The notes below the pieces were generated by a model. The model was not told the origin of the DNA. It was given only the letters and a program-made list of their open reading frames with translations, and made no database searches. From the NCBI GenBank assembly GCA_026986255.1, contig JALSOX010000025.1:1-64000 (forward strand): a stretch of DNA of 64,000 bases. Direction: 5' to 3'. Origin of the DNA: Desulfurococcales archaeon. Its GTDB lineage: Archaea; Thermoproteota; Thermoprotei_A; Sulfolobales; NBVN01. Position numbers and translations under genes: made by a program. Positions within the stretch are counted from its first letter, which is position 1; every line of letters begins with the position of its first letter. Positions 58,890 to 64,000 of this stretch are shown here, piece after piece.

Positions 58890-60164
58890 ATGACGAAGCA
58901 CATAATGTATTTGCAGTGCTCAAGGTGCGGTAAGAAATACTATTACGATGAGAAACCCATAACCTGCGTTAACAATGACCTCGGAAGGCTGGACATAGTC
59001 TACGATTACGAGGCCCTGAAGGAGTTCTACACGCGTGACTACGTAACTAAGAAACCCCTAATTAATCAATGGAAATACTTTGACCTCCTCCCCCCAACTA
59101 AAGAAGAGAACATAGTAACCTTAGGTGAGGGTGCAACCCCCCTCATAAGGGCGAATAGGTTAGCAGAGAAGTTAGGCATAAGGAAGCTTTGGCTGAAGGA
59201 TGAGACCCGGAACCCCACGGCCTCATTTAAGGATAGGGGCATGTCAGTATCGGTTAGCGTAGCTAAGGAGTTCGGGTTTAAAAGAGCCACAACTGCATCA
59301 TCGGGCAACGCGGCCGCGGCCCTCGCAGCCTACGCCGCCAAGGCGGGAATGGAGGTTTACGCTTTCGTCATAGAGCAAGCCGGGTACGGCAAAATAGCGC
59401 AACTACTGTTCTACGGTGCCCGCGTCTTTAAGGTTAAGGGTCTTGGACGTGAAGACCCTACAGTGAAGTTAATGAAATTAACATACGAAAAATTTGGCTT
59501 CTACCCGTCCCCAAGCTTCGGGCCGTTTAATCCGTACCAAATTGAAGGTCCGAAGGCAATATCGTATGAAATAGTAGAGCAGATGAACTGGGAGGTTCCT
59601 GACTGGGTCTTCATACCCGTAGGCGCAGCCTCCCTACTTACTGGCGTGTGGAAAGGGTTCCGGGACTATCGTGAATTAGGACTCATAGATAAGATGCCGC
59701 GCTTATTCGCTGTACAGTCAAAGGGTAACCCTCCCTTCGTTAGGGCATTCAAGGAAGGCCAAGATCCATATAACATCAAGCCGTGGGATAAGCCTCACAC
59801 GATAGCTTGGGGGCTAGAGGATCCATACCCGTGGGACGGTGATGCGGGAATAATGGCTTTAAGAACAACGAACGGAGATGCTGAGGAAGTGAGTGATGAC
59901 CTAATACTCAAGGCCATGAAGTGGCTAGCACAATACGAAGGTATATTCGCAGAGCCCTCTGGAGCGGCAGGACTAGCTGGCTTAATGGTAGCGCTTGAAG
60001 ATGGCAGGGTAGGTAGGGATGACGAAGTTGTTGTGCTAGTCACTGGTCATGGTTTAAAGGACCCTGATATAGTCAAGGAAACTGCTGGGGACGCACCAAC
60101 AATTAACCCAGACCTTAATGAATTCAAGGAAGTCCTAAGGAAGAGGTACGGCGTTCAACTCTAA
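58890..60164 (+). CDS. Threonine-synthase-fold PLP enzyme
   Basis: Fold-type II PLP enzyme, 424 residues from the ATG at 58890. The PLP lysine is in NPTASFKDRGMSV (about 114-126); ATTASSGNAAAALAAYAAKAGMEVYAFV and IPVGAASLLTGVWKGF follow, as in threonine synthase. The N-terminal zinc ribbon is incomplete: CSRCGKKY is present, but the second pair is TCVNND with one Cys. It could be ThrC (O-phosphohomoserine to threonine) or a diverged lyase working on the product of the neighbouring catabolic genes. I prefer ThrC-like with uncertain substrate. Confidence 0.78.
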   Translation: MTKHIMYLQCSRCGKKYYYDEKPITCVNNDLGRLDIVYDYEALKEFYTRDYVTKKPLINQWKYFDLLPPTKEENIVTLGEGATPLIRANRLAEKLGIRKLWLKDETRNPTASFKDRGMSVSVSVAKEFGFKRATTASSGNAAAALAAYAAKAGMEVYAFVIEQAGYGKIAQLLFYGARVFKVKGLGREDPTVKLMKLTYEKFGFYPSPSFGPFNPYQIEGPKAISYEIVEQMNWEVPDWVFIPVGAASLLTGVWKGFRDYRELGLIDKMPRLFAVQSKGNPPFVRAFKEGQDPYNIKPWDKPHTIAWGLEDPYPWDGDAGIMALRTTNGDAEEVSDDLILKAMKWLAQYEGIFAEPSGAAGLAGLMVALEDGRVGRDDEVVVLVTGHGLKDPDIVKETAGDAPTINPDLNEFKEVLRKRYGVQL

Positions 60165-60225
60165 TATGGATTTCCCGCAATTTCGGACTAACTTATCCTT
60201 TTAAGCCTAGACCTACGGAGAATTA

Positions 60226-61236
60226 ATGGCGGTTTTGGTGGCTGAGAAGCAACCAGTGATGTCAATAAATAGTGACGGAGGTATAATAATAGATTCTACG
60301 GTAATCATAGACGGTCATGAGGATCTATTGCCGAGGGTCATAACACACATACACTCCGACCACATAAGAAGGCTCAGAGCATCCGTTCAAAAATCAAGCC
60401 TACTTATAGGCACGCCATTAACTCTGGAATGGTTAAAGGTTCTGGGCTTCAAAATTCCTGACTCAAAGATCGTGCCACTAAACTACGACCAAAGCATAGA
60501 GTTGGGGGAGCTGAAGATATTGCTAAGGGAGGCAAACCACATACCGGGAACAGCTCAGGTCGTCGTAGAGACCACGGATCAACGCATAGTGTACACAAGC
60601 GACTTCAAAAAGCCGGGTGAACGAACACCTATCCTAAGTGCTGATACACTAGTGATTGACGCTGTCTATGGAGACCCGACGTTTCGGAGGCCCTTCGATG
60701 ATTACATAGATGAAGTGCTGACGGACCTCATAAGGGAGTTACTTGCTAAGGGCCCTGTATACGTTTATGGTTACTACGGTAAGGTGCAGGAAGTAATGGA
60801 TATACTCAGGAGGAATGGCCTAGACGCCCCCTTCGTGCTAAGCCATAAGCAGTACGTACTAGCGAAGGTGGCTGAGAGGTTCGGCATGAAATTCGGAGAT
60901 TATCTACACGCCAACTCCAGGGAGGCGGAGGATGTAATGCGTGACGGTTGGTATGTATACTTCACGCACTTAGCAGCATCAAGACGCACACCTAACGGAT
61001 TAGGTAATCACGTATTGCTGAGTGGCTGGGAGTTTAATAAGCCCTTCAAAAGGCTCGGAAGCAGGAGATGGTTGGTTGCCTTCAGCGATCATGCTGACTT
61101 CATGGGCTTAGTTAGGTATGTTGAGGACGCTAAGCCGGAGCAAGTCATAGTCAATGCTCGAAGAAGTACTGCTGGCGAGAAGTTTGGGGATTACGTAGCA
61201 AAGAAGCTTGGCATTAAGGTAAAATTACTCCCTTAG
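60226..61236 (+). CDS. Metallo-beta-lactamase-fold nuclease
   Basis: 336 residues. Metal motif THIHSDHIRR (about 46-55), later ANHIPGTAQVVVET with YTSDFKKPGE (about 125-134) and a C-terminal FSDHADFMGLVRYVEDAKPEQVIVN, matching the beta-CASP exonuclease-like group (LigD/Snm1-related). It is probably an RNA or DNA nuclease. It starts with ATG at 60226 after a TTTTAAG element, and converges on the isomerase gene with a 12-base overlap of 3' ends. Confidence 0.82.
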   Translation: MAVLVAEKQPVMSINSDGGIIIDSTVIIDGHEDLLPRVITHIHSDHIRRLRASVQKSSLLIGTPLTLEWLKVLGFKIPDSKIVPLNYDQSIELGELKILLREANHIPGTAQVVVETTDQRIVYTSDFKKPGERTPILSADTLVIDAVYGDPTFRRPFDDYIDEVLTDLIRELLAKGPVYVYGYYGKVQEVMDILRRNGLDAPFVLSHKQYVLAKVAERFGMKFGDYLHANSREAEDVMRDGWYVYFTHLAASRRTPNGLGNHVLLSGWEFNKPFKRLGSRRWLVAFSDHADFMGLVRYVEDAKPEQVIVNARRSTAGEKFGDYVAKKLGIKVKLLP

Positions 61237-62232
61237 CTCCTCGTACTTAAACTCAACCTGCTCTCGGGATAGGACGTCACTTATGCTTAGTCCGTACTCC
61301 TCCATAAGTATTAATATAGCTGCTTGAGGCGGTATGATTCCCTTCTCCGTTATTATTGCGTCTATGTACTCCGGTGGTGTGACGTCGAAGACAGGATTAT
61401 ACACCTTCACCTGAGGGTTAGCCCTCAGCCATTCATCCTCCACTATCTCGCGAGGATCCCTCACTTCAATAGGCACTAGTTCTCCTATGACTGTCTGCGG
61501 GCTAAACTTGTATGTCTCGGCCGCTACGTAGAGCCTTACCCTAGCTTCCTTCGCAGCTAAGGCTACGAGAGATGTGCCTATCTTATTTATTACCGCGCCA
61601 TTGGCAGCTATGGTGTCAGCACCAACAACGACCTTATTCACACGCTTCATGAAGTACCTCACCGCTGAATCAGGTATTAGTATGACGTCAAGCCCTGCAT
61701 CAGCTAGCGCCTTGGCGGTAATTAGGCCCTGCATCTTCGGCCTAGTCTCCTTAACATATACCTTACTCACCTTGCCCTGATTATGTGCTTCCACAATGAC
61801 GGACACAGCCGCTGTACTGTGACAGTGAGTCATTATGACGTCTCCGTTCTCTATACGCTTTGCGCCGAGTTCCGCAATCACCTTAACAGCGTTCTTGGAA
61901 TACTCTATGAACTCCTCCGCAGCCGTTATCACTATCTGCTTAGCCTCCTCAACGCTCTCGGGGGTCGCTCTGAGTAGCCTAGTCATTACGTACGATACTG
62001 CGTTCGGTAGTGATACGGCTGTGGGTCTCGCAGACTTAACGTACTCGGCAACCTTTCTCATGTAGTTTATGAAATCCTTGACATCACTGCCTTTGTATTC
62101 TTCGGCAGCGATAGCTAATGCCTTAGCTCCCGCCCTGGCGATTCTTCCGGCCCCTCTAATGATCATTGTCCGTATGTCTTCCCTTATCCTCTTAACTCCC
62201 TTAGGGAGTGCGTTAGTATTAAATCCTGTCAT
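61225..62232 (-). CDS. Ribose-1,5-bisphosphate isomerase (eIF2B-fold)
   Basis: Converts ribose-1,5-bisphosphate to ribulose-1,5-bisphosphate in the archaeal nucleoside-degradation route. The ATG at 62232 overlaps the upstream stop (ATGA), with GGAGGTGAGG before it; 335 residues. IIRGAGRIARAGAKAL is the family N-terminal block. The catalytic pair is intact: Cys137 in MTHCHS and Asp206 in VVGADTIAANG, offset by four from Cys133/Asp202 of the Thermococcus enzyme. The C-terminal FDVTPPEYIDAIITEKG is typical. RuBisCO and AMP phosphorylase are not in the window. Confidence 0.85.
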   Translation of the reverse strand: MTGFNTNALPKGVKRIREDIRTMIIRGAGRIARAGAKALAIAAEEYKGSDVKDFINYMRKVAEYVKSARPTAVSLPNAVSYVMTRLLRATPESVEEAKQIVITAAEEFIEYSKNAVKVIAELGAKRIENGDVIMTHCHSTAAVSVIVEAHNQGKVSKVYVKETRPKMQGLITAKALADAGLDVILIPDSAVRYFMKRVNKVVVGADTIAANGAVINKIGTSLVALAAKEARVRLYVAAETYKFSPQTVIGELVPIEVRDPREIVEDEWLRANPQVKVYNPVFDVTPPEYIDAIITEKGIIPPQAAILILMEEYGLSISDVLSREQVEFKYEELRE

Positions 62233-63227
62233 AGTTTCCTCACCTCCGAAACGAGTGATTCTATGCTTGGAACCTTCGGGGGCCAACCATACACCTCTTT
62301 AATTAGTAGTGGAACGGCTTGGGGAGCTATGACCCCAACCTCCGTTATTATTGCGTCTATGTACTCCGGTGGTGTGACGTCGAAGAGTGGGGCGCGGACC
62401 AACACCTTACCGGCTAACTCACTTACTCTGTCCTTAGGGATTATGAGGTTAGCGTCACTTAGTACAACCCCCTCTATTAGTTCGCCGAAGACTGTCTCCA
62501 GCCCCATTTTATAAGTGCCGGCCGTGACGTAAAGCCTTACTCTGGCCTCCTTCGCCGCTAACGCTATTGCTGAGGTTCCTACCTTATTGACAACAGCGCC
62601 GTTTGCGGCCACGGCATCGGCGCTTACGAAGACCTTACTTATGCGTTTCATCACGAACCGGACAGCGGAATCAACGATGAGCGTAGTGTCTATGCCTAAT
62701 TTACTGATCTTGGTTGCAGCGATCTTTCCTTCCCCTATTGGTCGTGACTCGGTAACGTACACAGAGAACTTTACTCCCCTATCGTACGCCTTCTTGAATA
62801 ACTCCAGTATTGTACTGCTGTATGAGTGAGTTAGGACAACATCACCATCCGTTATTCTCCGGGAACCTAGTGTGGCGACGCATTCCTTCACCATCTCAAC
62901 GCGCTCTATGATCCCGTTAATAATCCTAGGAACGTGACCCACCGCTTCATCAACGCCCTTCTCCTTAGCTAGCCGTATGAACTCCTCTAGAAACTCACGT
63001 GTTAGGTTCACCATTACTATGGATGTTGGGCGCGCTTGAATCATTAGAGGGATCGCCACCCGAATAAAGTGTGGAAACCCGCTATCGCATTTCTCAGCGG
63101 CCTTCTTCAGTATGTTAAGTACCTGGTACGCTGCCTCTGTAGAGCCCATAATCCTCCCTTCCCTCAGATTCCTTGCAATTCTCTCTGTTTCCTTAAGGAA
63201 TTCATCACACTTGGGTCTGCCTTCCAT
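62229..63227 (-). CDS. eIF2B-fold paralogue lacking the isomerase cysteine
   Basis: 332 residues, clearly related to the downstream isomerase (VNKVGTSAIALAAKEARVRLYV; FDVTPPEYIDAIITEVG). The catalytic Cys is replaced by Ser135 (LTHSYS), while the Asp is kept (D204 in VFVSADAVAANG). Such members are often annotated as eIF2B alpha-like. It may be a regulatory partner in a mixed complex with the isomerase or have another substrate. It overlaps the isomerase gene, so the two are co-translated. Confidence 0.8.
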   Translation of the reverse strand: MEGRPKCDEFLKETERIARNLREGRIMGSTEAAYQVLNILKKAAEKCDSGFPHFIRVAIPLMIQARPTSIVMVNLTREFLEEFIRLAKEKGVDEAVGHVPRIINGIIERVEMVKECVATLGSRRITDGDVVLTHSYSSTILELFKKAYDRGVKFSVYVTESRPIGEGKIAATKISKLGIDTTLIVDSAVRFVMKRISKVFVSADAVAANGAVVNKVGTSAIALAAKEARVRLYVTAGTYKMGLETVFGELIEGVVLSDANLIIPKDRVSELAGKVLVRAPLFDVTPPEYIDAIITEVGVIAPQAVPLLIKEVYGWPPKVPSIESLVSEVRKL

Positions 63228-63345
63228 CAGAAACCATCACCTATACGAAATTACGGATGGAATGCTAATTAAACTATCACAAAACATTAATTAACTTCTT
63301 GATTATGGAAAGCGCATTCCACTCGTAGCACATGTAAGCTTGCTG

Positions 63346-64000
63346 TCATACCTTCTCCTCCCTTACTTGAATGAGTACCTTACACGCCTCAAACCACTTA
63401 AGTAACGTGTGCTTGGGCGGAACACCCCTAGGACCATCGTGGGCAGCATTCAATGTCGCGGCACAAGTAGCTACCTTCATGGCGTCGACCTCACTGTATC
63501 CTAGAATCAGGAAAGCTGTAAAGACACCCACGTAAGCGTCACCGCATCCCACGGTTGAGGTTGTCTTATACCCTAGCGCCTCTGGCGGGACAGCGTTAAC
63601 GGATATCATGGTACTCGAGGAGGGGTTCATGAGGAGGGAGCCCTTCTCTCCCCGCTTCACGAGGATCTTCAATCGTGGATTGACCCTTTGCACAGATTTA
63701 ATTGCCTCAAGTAACTTCTTCGCCCCTGTCATGGTGAGTAACTCGCCTTCATTAGGGGCTAAGTAATCTACTTTACCTAAGAGGGGCTTCAGCACCCCTA
63801 ACCCGTGCTTTGATTGCGCTCCTGGATCCCAGACGACGGTTTTCCCTAGTTCCTTCGCTTTACTGGCAAGCTCCAGTGCCGTAGGTAATGGTGGGTTAGT
63901 TATTAATACGTACCGAACAGCATCTAGGTAAGTGAGTACTTTCTCATCTATTTTCTCCGGAGTGAGTTTAGTGTTCGCGCCGTAGTAGCTGTAGATTGCT
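63346..64000 (-). CDS. PfkB-family sugar/nucleoside kinase, C-terminal part (cut by window edge)
   Basis: Ribokinase-family enzyme; the start lies beyond the right edge. Visible in frame: VVWDPGAQSKHG, KVDYLAPNEGELLTMTGAKKL, ILVKRGEKGSLLM, and the anion-hole/catalytic motif TSTVGCGDAYVGVF near the C terminus. About 217 residues are visible. Its position next to the isomerase suggests ribose-1-phosphate or nucleoside phosphorylation, as in the Thermococcus pentose-bisphosphate pathway; substrate not provable here. A 118-base gap separates it from the eIF2B-like gene. Confidence 0.8.
   Translation of the reverse strand, partial: AIYSYYGANTKLTPEKIDEKVLTYLDAVRYVLITNPPLPTALELASKAKELGKTVVWDPGAQSKHGLGVLKPLLGKVDYLAPNEGELLTMTGAKKLLEAIKSVQRVNPRLKILVKRGEKGSLLMNPSSSTMISVNAVPPEALGYKTTSTVGCGDAYVGVFTAFLILGYSEVDAMKVATCAATLNAAHDGPRGVPPKHTLLKWFEACKVLIQVREEKV

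Overview
The window is chromosomal DNA from a thermophilic crenarchaeon (Thermoproteota), most likely from the Desulfurococcales/Acidilobales/Sulfolobales side. The evidence is as follows: the archaeal order of the spc-type ribosomal operon, with eS4, eL32, eL19, eL34, eL14 and Rpp29 interleaved; a short bulge-helix-bulge (BHB) intron in cbf5; tRNA introns; a crenarchaeal archaellum operon ending flaG-flaF-flaH-flaI-flaJ; a ThrRS-like protein that keeps the editing domain but lacks a working core; and TATA-type promoters just upstream of GTG/TTG/ATG starts. No mobile element, CRISPR array or rRNA was seen.

Layout. 1-413 is the start of rtcB (tRNA ligase), divergent from the operon. 540-12786 is one co-directional information-processing operon: r-proteins, RNase P Rpp29, SecY, adenylate and cytidylate kinases and an EMC3-like insertase. 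It leads into cbf5, whose catalytic Asp codon is split by a 27-nt intron. 14.0-20.2 kb holds tRNAs Ser, Gly, Phe and Glu (with intron), an Alg14-Alg13-type glycosyltransferase, a long multi-winged-helix protein, a strong box C/D sRNA candidate, archease, RNase P Rpp21, a CRM-domain protein and Nep1. 20.4-30.7 kb is a second translation block: eS19, PDCD5, eL39, eL31, aIF6, eL20, prefoldin alpha, FtsY, SecE, Spt5, uL11-uL1-uL10 (no rpl12), AlaRS and tRNA-Arg. 30.9-37.9 kb is the archaellum operon on the minus strand. A small ORF and an ArnR-like membrane regulator lie divergently beside it. 39.4-52.5 kb is mixed housekeeping: QueD, an Lrp regulator, an AsnRS-like enzyme, tRNA-Thr, a pyruvoyl decarboxylase, a CDKAL1-like methylthiotransferase, aIF2-beta, NMD3, aIF1A, Rio1, a Dim2-like KH protein, tRNA-Trp with two introns, the ThrRS editing protein, RadA, the archaellin peptidase and a HIT protein.

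The most unusual block is 52.6-60.2 kb. It holds two YgeW-type carbamoyltransferase paralogues, a carbamate kinase, an SsnA-like amidohydrolase, a PreA-like FMN/4Fe-4S enzyme and a threonine-synthase-fold PLP enzyme. Together these resemble the bacterial ygeW/yqeA/ssnA anaerobic purine (urate/ureide) degradation cluster, which releases carbamoyl phosphate and makes ATP with carbamate kinase. Downstream lie a metallo-beta-lactamase-fold nuclease, a ribose-1,5-bisphosphate isomerase with its catalytic Cys/Asp, a paralogue lacking that Cys, and a PfkB-family sugar kinase cut by the right edge. These are the kinds of enzymes used in archaeal nucleoside/pentose-bisphosphate metabolism. My working hypothesis is that the last 11 kb is a nucleoside/purine catabolic neighbourhood: base to ureide to carbamoyl phosphate plus ATP, and ribose phosphate to the pentose-bisphosphate route.

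Three further threads tie the window together. RNA processing: RtcB, archease, a cbf5 intron and intron-bearing tRNAs occur together. Archaellum biogenesis: the operon, its likely regulator and the prepilin peptidase are all present. tRNA-Thr quality control: tRNA-Thr and the trans-editing protein are both here. All functional statements are read from sequence by eye, without database searches.
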